Assembly (NCBI GenBank): GCA_002400365.1
Contig: DHFK01000229.1
Coordinates: 24,729 to 39,044, forward strand
Origin: Anaerolineales bacterium UBA4826
Lineage (GTDB): Bacteria > Chloroflexota > Anaerolineae > UBA4142
DNA: 14,316 bases
Direction of reading: 5' to 3'
Shown here in pieces: positions 1 through 6,540 of the stretch (positions are counted from its first letter, which is position 1; every line of letters starts with the position of its first letter). The position numbers were made by a program, and so were the translations under genes. Under the pieces are notes generated by a model. That model ran no database searches. It was given only the letters and a program-made list of their open reading frames with translations, and was not told the DNA's origin.

Positions 1-177
1 CGGTTACAGCACGCCAAGGCGGAATTGGCGCAGATCCAAGTCCTGTTGCGCGACCAGGACGGTGAGCGGACGCTTGAAGAGACGCAGCGCCTGAGCGCGC
101 GCGTCGATTCTCTCCGCAAACGTTTGATGGATAGTCAAAAAGCGTTGAGCGCACGCACGCTCTTGAGTCGGGCTTGA
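1..177 (+). CDS. C-terminal fragment of a coiled-coil protein, possibly DNA primase DnaG (5' end outside window)
   Basis: An open frame runs from the first base to a TGA at 175-177, giving 58 residues. They are rich in Leu, Arg, Glu, Gln and Ala with heptad-like spacing, so a helical or coiled-coil tail is likely. Two things hint at DnaG. The primase gene often sits directly upstream of rpoD in bacteria, and the pattern 'LLRDQDGERTLEE...LSARVDSLRKRL...ALSART' resembles the helical helicase-binding tail of DnaG. No catalytic domain lies inside the window, so this identification is inference. The stop lies 9 nt before the sigma factor ATG, which suggests co-transcription. No Shine-Dalgarno site is evident between the two genes. 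Confidence 0.6.
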   Translation, partial: RLQHAKAELAQIQVLLRDQDGERTLEETQRLSARVDSLRKRLMDSQKALSARTLLSRA

Positions 178-186
178 TGATTGACC

Positions 187-1566
187 ATGCCTCAGAAGAA
201 AAAGACGGCTGCCTCTCAAAAACAGACCAAGCGGGCGAAGAAACAAGCGCCCCCACTCCTGACGCTCGCCGCCACCTTAAAGGGCAATCACGCGGACGCG
301 GCATGGGCGCGCGCGGCGGACTTGCCGGATCAAGACGCCGCGCTGGACGCGTTGGTCAAAAAAGCCGGACTGCACAAACGGCTCACCCTCGAACAGATTC
401 GCACGGTCTTTCCAGAGATCGAAGAAGACCCCGATCAAATCGCCGATCTGCGCCGGCTGCTCGCGGAGATGCGGATCAAGATCGTCAACAACCATCTCCT
501 GCCCGCGCGCGAGCAACCGGCTGAAGGCGAGGTTGAAGCGGACGAACCGCTCGCGCTCGAAGTGCCGGCTGAAGTCGGCAGCGATCCGGTGCGGATGTAT
601 CTGCGCGAGATCGGCCGCGTTCCGCTGCTGAATGCCAACGACGAATCGCGGTTGTCGGAGTTGGTGCAGCGCGGCGGAACGGCGCAGCAATCGCTCCAGC
701 GTCCCAACCTCAGCGCCAAAATCAGATCGAGATTGAAATCGGCTCTCCAAGCCGCCGAAACCGCGCGCCTGAAACTGGCGGAGGCGAATCTGCGCCTGGT
801 CGTCAGCGTCGCCAAGCGCTACATCGGGCGCGGCATGTCCTTCCTCGATTTGATTCAAGAAGGAAATATCGGTTTGCTCCGCGCGGTCGAACGCTTTGAT
901 TATGCCAAGGGCTATAAATTTTCGACGTACGCGACGTGGTGGATTCGCCAGGCGATCACGCGCGCAATCGCAGACCAGGCGCGCACGATTCGGATCCCCG
1001 TCCACATGGTCGAGACGATCAATCGCCTGATTCGCGTTTCGCGACGCCTGACCCAGGAACTGGGGCGCGAACCGACTTCGGACGAGATCGCGCTAGAGAT
1101 GGACATTCTGCCGCCGGAGGATCGGCGCGCGATCCTGGAGGCGCAAGCGCGCGGTGAGCCGCTGGAACCAATGCTCGAGCGTCGTTTGAAACGCGCCGCG
1201 CTCAAGGTGCGCCGGATCATGAAGATCTCGCAAGAACCCATGTCGCTGGAAACGCCGATCGGTCAGGAGGACAATTCGTCGCTCGGCGATTTCATCGAAG
1301 ACGAATCGGTGCTGGGGCCCGCCGACCAAGCCTCGCGCCAGTTGTTGAAAGAGCAGATGCAAGACGTGCTCGACGGCTTGAACGAGCGCGAGCGCAAGGT
1401 GTTGGAACTGCGCTTTGGCTTGCGGGACGGACAACCGCGCACGCTCGAAGAAGTGGGGCAGGAATTTGGCGTCACGCGCGAACGCATCCGCCAGATCGAA
1501 GCGAAAGCGCTGCGCAAGTTGCGGCATCCGCTGCGGAGTCGCAAGTTGAAGGACTACTTGGGATAA
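187..1566 (+). CDS. rpoD: RNA polymerase primary sigma factor (sigma-70, RpoD/SigA)
   Basis: 459-residue sigma factor that directs RNA polymerase core to housekeeping promoters. A region 1.1-like segment lies at about 65-100 ('RLTLEQIRTVFPE...DPDQIADL'). Region 1.2 is at 133-148 (DPVRMYLREIGRVPLL). Region 2 is at about 200-280, with the core-binding and -10-melting block NLRLVVSVAKRY...FSTYATWWIRQAI. Region 3 spans about 285-395, including SLETPIG and GDFIEDE. Region 4 is at about 398-458, ending in the helix-turn-helix VTRERIRQIEAKALRKL. An extra charged segment at about 308-340 lies between the start of region 3 and SLETPIG. ATG 187 is chosen over the in-frame TTG at 181; neither has a good ribosome site, so translational coupling to the upstream gene is likely. 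The consensus -35/-10 sites elsewhere in the window match what this factor should read. Region 1.1 plus all core regions argue for the primary sigma rather than an alternative one. Confidence 0.96.
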   Translation: MPQKKKTAASQKQTKRAKKQAPPLLTLAATLKGNHADAAWARAADLPDQDAALDALVKKAGLHKRLTLEQIRTVFPEIEEDPDQIADLRRLLAEMRIKIVNNHLLPAREQPAEGEVEADEPLALEVPAEVGSDPVRMYLREIGRVPLLNANDESRLSELVQRGGTAQQSLQRPNLSAKIRSRLKSALQAAETARLKLAEANLRLVVSVAKRYIGRGMSFLDLIQEGNIGLLRAVERFDYAKGYKFSTYATWWIRQAITRAIADQARTIRIPVHMVETINRLIRVSRRLTQELGREPTSDEIALEMDILPPEDRRAILEAQARGEPLEPMLERRLKRAALKVRRIMKISQEPMSLETPIGQEDNSSLGDFIEDESVLGPADQASRQLLKEQMQDVLDGLNERERKVLELRFGLRDGQPRTLEEVGQEFGVTRERIRQIEAKALRKLRHPLRSRKLKDYLG

Positions 1567-1582
1567 GCGGGCGGCGTTGAAC

Positions 1583-1610
1583 TTGACCCGCGTCGAATCT
1601 TGCGTATAAT
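1583..1610 (+). promoter_or_regulatory. Promoter of the tRNA-Asn gene
   Basis: TTGACC (1583-1588) and a perfect TATAAT (1605-1610) are separated by 16 bp. The predicted transcription start is near 1617, about 10 nt before the mature tRNA 5' end. This gives the tRNA its own promoter, independent of the sigma factor gene that stops at 1566. Confidence 0.85.
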
Positions 1611-1626
1611 AGAAAGCGTAAGACAT

Positions 1627-1699
1627 TCCTCGGTAGCTCAATTGGCAGAGCGCGCGGCTGTTAACCGTGATGTTCTAGGTTCGAGTCCTAGCCGAGGAG
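1627..1699 (+). tRNA. tRNA-Asn (anticodon GTT)
   Basis: A full cloverleaf can be drawn. The acceptor stem pairs 1627-1633 (TCCTCGG) with 1692-1698 (CCGAGGA), and the discriminator is G1699. The D stem is GCTC/GAGC (1636-1639/1648-1651). The anticodon stem is 1653-1657/1665-1669 with one G-T pair and loop CTGTTAA, which places GTT at 1660-1662. The T stem is CTAGG/CCTAG (1675-1679/1687-1691) with loop TTCGAGT. No CCA is encoded: G1699 is followed by CAAA, so CCA must be added enzymatically. The gene has its own promoter and terminator. Confidence 0.97.
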
Positions 1700-1700
1700 C

Positions 1701-1736
1701 AAAAGGGTCTGAGTTTTCTCAGCCCTTTTTGTTTTT
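1701..1736 (+). terminator. Rho-independent terminator of the tRNA gene
   Basis: AAAAGGG, one unpaired T, then CTGAG (1709-1713) pairs with CTCAG (1718-1722) and CCCTTTT around a TTTT loop. A T-rich run to 1736 follows. It starts directly after the tRNA, so read-through into the plsY operon should be low. That operon has its own promoter, which starts at 1739. Confidence 0.88.
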
Positions 1737-1738
1737 CG

Positions 1739-1767
1739 TTGACACAACGCGTCGCGCGTGGTATAGT
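1739..1767 (+). promoter_or_regulatory. Promoter of the plsY-like / dehydrogenase / kinase operon
   Basis: A perfect TTGACA (1739-1744) is followed after 17 bp by TATAGT (1762-1767). Transcription should start near 1774. This lies inside the longer open frame that begins at 1739, and so supports the internal ATG at 1808 as the real start of the first gene. No other convincing promoter is seen before 4721, so all four genes may depend on this one. Confidence 0.85.
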
Positions 1768-1797
1768 TAGTCCGCACGACTTTTCGCTCTGCAAAGT

Positions 1798-1802
1798 GGA
1801 GG
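1798..1802 (+). promoter_or_regulatory. Shine-Dalgarno site that fixes the plsY-like start
   Basis: GGAGG sits 5 nt before ATG 1808. It decides between this ATG and earlier in-frame starts that would place the promoter inside the coding region. Confidence 0.85.
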
Positions 1803-1807
1803 CGACG

Positions 1808-2407
1808 ATGTCTCTCACTCTACTTGCGATAATCTGCGGCTTGCTCCTCGGTTCCATTCCCTCCGGTTATTTCATTGCGCGCGCGGTCTCTGGCATTGAC
1901 CCGCGTCACGCGGGCGACGGGAATGTTGGCGCGCGCAACGTCTATCGCACGGCAGGACCCGCCGCCGGCGTCGGGACGATGTTTGCGGACATTGGCAAAG
2001 GCATGGCGGCGATTCTGCTCGCGCGCTGGATGGGCGCGGCCGAAGTGGACGCGTGGCTGGCGGGTTTCGCCGCCGCAATGGGACACGACTCGATGCCGCT
2101 CCTGGGCTTCCACGGCGGACAGGGAATGGCGGTCATCATCGGCATCTGTTATGTGCTGCTGCCGCAAGCCATGATCCTGGTGACGGCCATCACGTTGATC
2201 GTTTGGGGCTTGTCACGCCATTTGGATTTCGCGCTCGGCGTCGGCGCGGTCACGCTCTTTGCCTTCGCGTGGATAGACAGGAGCGATCTGCGGCTGATGC
2301 TCTACCTGCTCGCATTGATTCCGACGATTGGCATCAAGAAACTGATGGACCTGCCAATGGCGCGGCGCTTGGCTGACGCCCGGCGGCGAGGGAGGACCAA
2401 ACCATGA
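1808..2407 (+). CDS. PlsY-like glycerol-3-phosphate acyltransferase family membrane protein, divergent motifs
   Basis: 199 residues and strongly hydrophobic, with several membrane segments (about 2-24, 52-72, 84-91, 107-132, 140-155, 160-176). PlsY proteins use acyl-phosphate to acylate glycerol-3-phosphate in the inner membrane. Family marks are GSIPSGY (15-21), a first motif GDGNVGARNVYR (36-47; the usual form begins GSGN), DIGKG (61-65), and a second motif GHDSMPLLGFHGGQG (92-106; the usual form ends FKGGKG). Both lysines of the KGGKG signature are replaced (His, Gln). The C-terminal third motif with its conserved His and Asn is not recognisable. Membership of the family is clear, but acyltransferase activity is not. 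The gene overlaps the next one by ATGA (2404-2407), so they are translationally coupled. Confidence 0.8.
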   Translation: MSLTLLAIICGLLLGSIPSGYFIARAVSGIDPRHAGDGNVGARNVYRTAGPAAGVGTMFADIGKGMAAILLARWMGAAEVDAWLAGFAAAMGHDSMPLLGFHGGQGMAVIIGICYVLLPQAMILVTAITLIVWGLSRHLDFALGVGAVTLFAFAWIDRSDLRLMLYLLALIPTIGIKKLMDLPMARRLADARRRGRTKP

Positions 2408-3363
2408 ACGCGCTCGTCTTCGACGGACAACTCAAACTCGAGCGCGCGCGTGCCATGCCGCGCGCGCCCGCCGGCGAAGCGCGCGTGCGCGTCTTGCGCG
2501 CCGGCATCTGCAACACCGATCTCGAAATCGTCAAGGGCTATATGGGCTTTCGCGGCGTCCTGGGCCACGAATTCGTCGGCGTCGTCGCAGAAGGCGAACT
2601 GCGCGGCGCGCGCGTCGTCGGCGAAATCAACGCGTACGACGGCACGTGCCCGACGTGTCGGCGCGGCGACGTGACGCACTGCCCCAATCGCACCACGCTT
2701 GGCATCGTCAATCGCGACGGCGCGCTCGCGGAATTCCTGACCCTGCCGGCGCGCAACCTCCACCGCGTCCCTGCTTCCGTCAGCGACGCGCAAGCCGTCT
2801 TTACCGAACCGCTCGCCGCCGCGTGCGAAATCACCGAGCGCGTCCACATCCGCCCGACCGACCGCGTGTGCGTGATCGGCGATGGCAAACTGGGCTTGCT
2901 CTGCGCGCAAGTGCTGCAACTGACCGGCTGCGAGTTGCTCGTCGTCGGTCGCCACGCGACCAAGTTGGCAATTCTGAGCAAGCGTGGTATCGCGACGACA
3001 ACGGACGCGGATTCGTCGTTTCCTCAATTCGATGTTGTGGTTGACTGCACCGGACACGCCAGCGGATTCGACCTGGCGCGCAAACTGACGCGCCCGCGCG
3101 GCACGCTTGTTTTGAAATCTACTTTCCACGGCGGACAGGAAACCGCGTTCGCGCCGATCGTCGTTGACGAAATCGCGATCGTCGGCTCGCGCTGCGGTCC
3201 CTTTGAACCCGCCCTGCGCTTGTTGGAACAGAAACTGGTTGACGTGGATTCGCTGATCAGCGCCGAGTACCCGCTGGAGCGCGGCATCGAGGCGTTCGAG
3301 CGCGCGGCGGCGCGTGGTGTGATGAAGGTACAAATTGCCGTCGCAGAGAGAGTGACCGGGTGA
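2404..3363 (+). CDS. Zinc-type medium-chain alcohol dehydrogenase family protein
   Basis: 319-residue MDR-superfamily oxidoreductase. The GroES-like catalytic domain holds likely catalytic-zinc ligands Cys36 (GICNTDLE), His55-Glu56 (LGHEFVG) and Glu135 (TEPLAAA). A structural-zinc lobe at 79-93 has Cys82, Cys85 and Cys93, but Asp79 where the first Cys is usual. The Rossmann domain starts at about 155 with VCVIGDGKLG. The second strand ends VVGRH with no acidic residue, which hints at NADP(H) but does not prove it. The substrate cannot be told from sequence. The start is the ATG of an ATGA overlap with the PlsY-like gene. The last codons (RVTG, then TGA) lie inside a GTGAC repeat element, so the tail seems to have been shaped by that element. 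Confidence 0.86.
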   Translation: MNALVFDGQLKLERARAMPRAPAGEARVRVLRAGICNTDLEIVKGYMGFRGVLGHEFVGVVAEGELRGARVVGEINAYDGTCPTCRRGDVTHCPNRTTLGIVNRDGALAEFLTLPARNLHRVPASVSDAQAVFTEPLAAACEITERVHIRPTDRVCVIGDGKLGLLCAQVLQLTGCELLVVGRHATKLAILSKRGIATTTDADSSFPQFDVVVDCTGHASGFDLARKLTRPRGTLVLKSTFHGGQETAFAPIVVDEIAIVGSRCGPFEPALRLLEQKLVDVDSLISAEYPLERGIEAFERAAARGVMKVQIAVAERVTG

Positions 3364-3418
3364 CAAGGTGACAGAGTGACCATTCACCTTATCACCTTAT
3401 CACCCTGTCACCTTGTCC
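3352..3418 (+). repeat. 8-nt-period inverted repeat (GTGAC / TCACC units)
   Basis: Four GTGAC units start at 3352, 3360, 3368 and 3376. Four TCACC units start at 3384, 3392, 3400 and 3408. All are exactly 8 nt apart. The arms form a hairpin: 3362-3380 pairs with 3399-3417 at 17 of 19 positions. The dehydrogenase stop (3361-3363) lies inside the element, and the kinase ribosome site follows just after it. The T-rich tail is too short for a clear intrinsic terminator. Two other elements of the same build but different sequence occur at 7239-7324 and 12578-12634. Confidence 0.85.
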
Positions 3419-3423
3419 TTTGT

Positions 3424-3429
3424 AGGGGG
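3424..3429 (+). promoter_or_regulatory. Shine-Dalgarno site that sets a TTG start for the dgk-like kinase
   Basis: AGGGGG lies 6 nt before TTG 3436. Starting upstream at GTG 3376 would translate the inverted repeat into about 20 non-family residues, so the TTG is preferred. Confidence 0.7.
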
Positions 3430-3435
3430 AACACA

Positions 3436-4089
3436 TTGCAGAAAAATCACTACATTGCCATCGAAGGGGTCATCGGCGTGGGCAAGACGACGCTCGCGCG
3501 GCTGGCGCAGTCCGAGTTCAAAGCCGAAATCCTGCTCGAGGTCTTTGAGGAAAATCCATTCCTCGCCCGCTTTTATCAAGATCGCAAGCGCTATGGCTTT
3601 CAGACCCAGATCTTTTTTCTGCTGAGTCGTTACCACCAGCAGCACGAAACGATTCCCGCCGCGCTCGCGCGCGGCAATCTCATCAGCGACTATACCTTTG
3701 ACAAGAACCAGATCTTTGCGCGCCTCAACATCGAAGGGGACGAACTGGCGATGTACGAAAGCGTGCATCAGATCATCGCCACCAAGATACCGACGCCCGA
3801 TCTGGTCGTCTATCTACGCGCGGGCACGGACGTGCTGATGGAACGCATCGCGCTGCGCGATCGTTCGTACGAACGCGCGATGGAGCGCGCGTACATCGCC
3901 GCGCTGGGGCAGGCGTACGACGAGTTCCTTGCGCGTTATGCGCTTGCGCCGGTGCTGACGATTGATACGGACGCGCTCGACTTTGTGCATCACGCGGACG
4001 ATCTCCGCATGATTCTGAATCGCATCCGCGCGCAATTGGAACTGGGCGCGTATCAACAACCGCTGTTCGACCACGGAGGCAGAGCGTGA
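3436..4089 (+). CDS. Deoxynucleoside kinase, deoxyguanosine kinase-like
   Basis: 217 residues from TTG 3436. Deoxynucleoside kinases phosphorylate salvaged deoxynucleosides to monophosphates in the cytoplasm. The P-loop is GVIGVGKT (11-18). The segment ENPFLARFYQD (39-49) matches the family's substrate-binding region. SDYTFDKNQIFA (84-95) matches the form seen in Bacillus subtilis Dgk (ADY..YKN.IFA), not the DRS form of Dck. The lid is RDRSYERAMERAY (141-153). Length is normal for the family. The peptide QQPLFD (207-212) lies near the C-terminus and resembles a sliding-clamp binding motif; the partner kinase has a similar one. The stop overlaps the GTG start of the second kinase (GTGA, 4086-4089). 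The nucleoside preference is inferred from motif type only. Confidence 0.9.
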   Translation: MQKNHYIAIEGVIGVGKTTLARLAQSEFKAEILLEVFEENPFLARFYQDRKRYGFQTQIFFLLSRYHQQHETIPAALARGNLISDYTFDKNQIFARLNIEGDELAMYESVHQIIATKIPTPDLVVYLRAGTDVLMERIALRDRSYERAMERAYIAALGQAYDEFLARYALAPVLTIDTDALDFVHHADDLRMILNRIRAQLELGAYQQPLFDHGGRA

Positions 4090-4721
4090 AGAAATTCATC
4101 GCGATCGCGGGCAACATCGGCGTAGGCAAATCGTCGCTGGTGGACAAGTTGTGCGAACGGCTGGCGTGGCAGCCCTTTTTCGAGGGCGTGGTAGATAATC
4201 CGTACCTCGCCGATTTCTACCAGGACATGGCGGCGTGGGCGTTTCATTCCCAAGTCTTTTTTCTGGCGCGCCGCCTCCACGATTTGCGCCGCCTGATGGA
4301 ATTTCCGCGCACGGTCGTCCAGGATCGCAGCGTGTACGAGGACGCGGAAATCTTTGCCAAGAATTTGTATCGGCAAGGACTGATTTCCGAACGCGATTGG
4401 AAAACGTACCGCGAACTGTACGCGGTGCTGACCGAACTCCTGCCGCCGCCTGATCTCGTCGTCTATTTGAACGCGTCGGTCCCGACGCTCTTGCAGCGCA
4501 TCGCGCAGCGCGGACGGGAGTACGAAAAGCATATCGCGCCCGAATATCTGACGCGCCTCAACGTCCTGTACGACGAATGGATCGCCGACTTTGAACTGTG
4601 CCCCGTGCTAATCGTCCCCGCCGACCGCTTGGATTTTGTCGCGAACAGTCAGCACCTCGACCTGATCGCGCAAAAGATCCAAGAGAAACTGCGCGGCGAG
4701 CAGTTGGTGCTGTTCGATTGA
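4086..4721 (+). CDS. Deoxynucleoside kinase, deoxyadenosine/deoxycytidine kinase-like
   Basis: 211 residues from GTG 4086, coupled to the upstream kinase by a 4-nt overlap. The P-loop is GNIGVGKS (9-16), and VDNPYLADFYQD (36-47) is the family substrate region. DRSVYEDAEIFA (80-91) matches the DRS form of B. subtilis Dck, and the lid is RGREYEKHI (142-150). The pairing with a Dgk-like gene matches the adjacent dck/dgk genes of Bacillus and the tandem kinases of lactobacilli, which form heteromers; a heteromer here is inference. The protein ends EQLVLFD. That QLVLF is close to the QL[SD]LF clamp-binding consensus at an exposed C-terminus. The gene ends 6 nt before the converging acyl-CoA ligase gene, with no terminator between them. 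Confidence 0.9.
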   Translation: MKKFIAIAGNIGVGKSSLVDKLCERLAWQPFFEGVVDNPYLADFYQDMAAWAFHSQVFFLARRLHDLRRLMEFPRTVVQDRSVYEDAEIFAKNLYRQGLISERDWKTYRELYAVLTELLPPPDLVVYLNASVPTLLQRIAQRGREYEKHIAPEYLTRLNVLYDEWIADFELCPVLIVPADRLDFVANSQHLDLIAQKIQEKLRGEQLVLFD

Positions 4722-4727
4722 CCTCCT

Positions 4728-6416
4728 CTAACGCGCCCTTTTTGCCAACTCCTCGTCGCGCAACATTCTCCGCAGCACCTTGCCCACCAGCGTCTTGGGC
4801 AAGGCATCGCGGAATTCGATCTCGCGCGGCACTTTGTAGCGCGTCAGATTCTCGCGGCAGTAGGCGATGATCTCGTCTGCCGTCGCCGTCTCCCCCGACT
4901 TGAGCACAATGTACGCCTTGATGTTATCGCCCCGCTGAACATCGGGAATGCCAACCGCCGCGGCTTCCAGAACTTTCGGATGCTTGTACAGCACCTCTTC
5001 GATCTCGCGCGGGTAGACGTTGAATCCGCCGACGATGAACATGTCCTTCTTGCGATCCACCACCTTGAAGAATCCATCTTCGTCCATCGTGCCCAGATCG
5101 CCGGTGAGGAAAAAGTTGCCGGGCAGCGTCACCTTAGCCGTCTCCTCCGGCTTGTTCCAATAACCGAGCATCACCTGCGGACTTGAAACCGCAATCTCGC
5201 CGATTTGCCCGATGGGCAGGTCTGCGCCCGTCTCGGGATGAACGATCTTGGCGAGCGTGTTGGTGATCGGCACGCCGATCGTCCCGATCTTGCGCGTGCC
5301 GCGCAACGGATTGACGTGCGTCGGCGAACAGGTTTCGGTGAGCCCGTAACCCTCCACCAGTTTGCCCCCAGTAATGCGCTCGAAAGTCGTCTGCACTTCT
5401 TCTGGCAACGGCGCCGCGCCGCTCGTACATGTGCGAATGGAGGTGACGTCGTACTTGGCCAGGTCCTTAAAGTTGTTGATCGCCGCGTACATCGTCGGCA
5501 CGCCGCAAAAGATGGTGGGACGATGCTTATGCGCCGCCTGCAGCACGGCTTGCAAATCGCGCGGGTTGGGGACGAGCACCAGCGCGCCGGCAAGATGCAC
5601 GCCGAGGTTCATCACGCAGGTCATGCCAAAACTGTGGAAGAGCGGCAGCGCGCCCATCAAGACCTCTTCGCCCAACTGGATGCCGGGAAACCAGGCGATC
5701 GTGTTCTTGGCTTGCGCGACGAGGTTGCGGTGACTCAGCATCGCGCCCTTGCTGACGCCCGTCGTTCCGCCGGTGTAGCCGAGCACGGCGACCTCGTCCG
5801 GCTTTACCTCGATGGGCGATAGCGTTCCCGCGCCCTTGAGCAAGGTCTGGAAATCGTAGACGCCTTGCTCCCCGCTCACGTCGGGCTTGTGACCCTCCTT
5901 CTTCTCTTTGGCGAGCGTGAAAAGAAGATTGAGCACGGGCGGAAAATACTCTTTGATGTTGCACAGAATCACGCGCTTGAGCGGCGTCTGGGGGCGCGCC
6001 TCCTTGACCGTCTTCCAGTGCAGCGTGAGACTGATGAGCGTCTCCGCGCCGCTATCGCTTGCCTGATACGCCAGTTCGCGCGGCACGTACTGCGGATTGG
6101 TCGGCACGACGATCGCGCCGGCGCGCAGGATGCCGTAAAAGGCGATGACGAACTGGGGCGCGTTCGGCATAAAGATCATGACCCGATCGCCCTTTTTGAC
6201 ACCCAGCCCCTGCAGCGCGGCGGCAAAGCGCGTGGCGGCATCGTCGAGTTGCCGATAGGTCATCTTCCGGTTGAAGAAGACGATGGCGGCATTGTCCGGG
6301 TACTTTTCGACAGCCATGCTCAAAGACTGCTGGAGGGTGTAAGTTGGAATCTCCACAGTCTCTGGCACGCCGGGTTCGTAGCAGCGAACCCAGGGTTTTG
6401 CACAAGACGCGTCCAT
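4728..6416 (-). CDS. fadD: Long-chain fatty acid--CoA ligase (acyl-CoA synthetase)
   Basis: 562-residue ANL-superfamily enzyme that activates fatty acids with ATP and CoA for beta-oxidation or lipid use. Motifs in order: the nucleotide loop YTGGTTGVSKG (214-224), YGLTE (357-361), LTGDLG (437-442), DRKKDMFIVGGFNVYP (454-469) and the catalytic Lys546 in KTLVGKVLRR (541-550). Length is typical of FadD. ATG 6416 is preferred to upstream in-frame starts because a strong AAAGGAGGTG site (6421-6430 on the complement) precedes it at good spacing. A promoter lies at 6455-6484. The gene is a single unit, convergent with the kinases and divergent from the exonuclease. The chain-length preference cannot be read from sequence. 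Confidence 0.94.
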   Translation of the reverse strand: MDASCAKPWVRCYEPGVPETVEIPTYTLQQSLSMAVEKYPDNAAIVFFNRKMTYRQLDDAATRFAAALQGLGVKKGDRVMIFMPNAPQFVIAFYGILRAGAIVVPTNPQYVPRELAYQASDSGAETLISLTLHWKTVKEARPQTPLKRVILCNIKEYFPPVLNLLFTLAKEKKEGHKPDVSGEQGVYDFQTLLKGAGTLSPIEVKPDEVAVLGYTGGTTGVSKGAMLSHRNLVAQAKNTIAWFPGIQLGEEVLMGALPLFHSFGMTCVMNLGVHLAGALVLVPNPRDLQAVLQAAHKHRPTIFCGVPTMYAAINNFKDLAKYDVTSIRTCTSGAAPLPEEVQTTFERITGGKLVEGYGLTETCSPTHVNPLRGTRKIGTIGVPITNTLAKIVHPETGADLPIGQIGEIAVSSPQVMLGYWNKPEETAKVTLPGNFFLTGDLGTMDEDGFFKVVDRKKDMFIVGGFNVYPREIEEVLYKHPKVLEAAAVGIPDVQRGDNIKAYIVLKSGETATADEIIAYCRENLTRYKVPREIEFRDALPKTLVGKVLRRMLRDEELAKRAR

Positions 6417-6428
6417 GAAACACCTCCT

Positions 6429-6467
6429 TTGGTGTGTTCGATCTTGGTGCAGCAAGTATATCACCAA
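6429..6467. promoter_or_regulatory. TTGGTG half-sites around the acyl-CoA ligase promoter, candidate operator
   Basis: TTGGTG occurs at 6429-6434 and 6444-6449, and its complement CACCAA at 6462-6467. The last two form TTGGTG-N12-CACCAA, which spans the -10 element. This placement would suit a repressor. The regulator is unknown and the sites are short, so chance is possible. Confidence 0.35.
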
Positions 6468-6484
6468 ACCATTTCCCAGGTCAA
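6455..6484 (-). promoter_or_regulatory. Promoter of the acyl-CoA ligase gene
   Basis: Read on the minus strand, TTGACC (complement of 6479-6484) and TATACT (complement of 6455-6460) are separated by 18 bp. The start would be near 6448, giving a leader of about 32 nt that contains the strong ribosome site. Confidence 0.7.
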
Positions 6485-6502
6485 AACGCGAACTCTGCCC
6501 CC

Positions 6503-6531
6503 TTGCATCCTCACCCCGCCTCGTGTAGAAT
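6503..6531 (+). promoter_or_regulatory. Promoter of the exonuclease gene, predicts a near-leaderless mRNA
   Basis: TTGCAT (6503-6508) is followed after 17 bp by TAGAAT (6526-6531). The start should fall at about 6538, only about 3 nt before ATG 6541. No Shine-Dalgarno site lies between them, which fits leaderless translation. Confidence 0.6.
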
Positions 6532-6540
6532 ACGGACACG

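Noticed and set aside
2302..3387. 361-codon minus-strand frame opposite the dehydrogenase
   Set aside because: Low-complexity translation antisense to a recognised MDR enzyme. Its start lies in the GTGAC repeat.
3352..3418. Possible CRISPR array
   Set aside because: Units are only 8 nt with no spacers, and the arms are reverse complements rather than direct repeats separated by unique spacers.
3376..3435. N-terminal extension of the first kinase from GTG 3376
   Set aside because: It would translate the inverted repeat. Family similarity starts after TTG 3436, which has a proper ribosome site.
4719..4730. Bidirectional terminator between the converging kinase and ligase genes
   Set aside because: Only 6 nt separate the stop codons, and no GC-rich hairpin with T/A tails was seen there. 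Any termination signal must lie within coding sequence.
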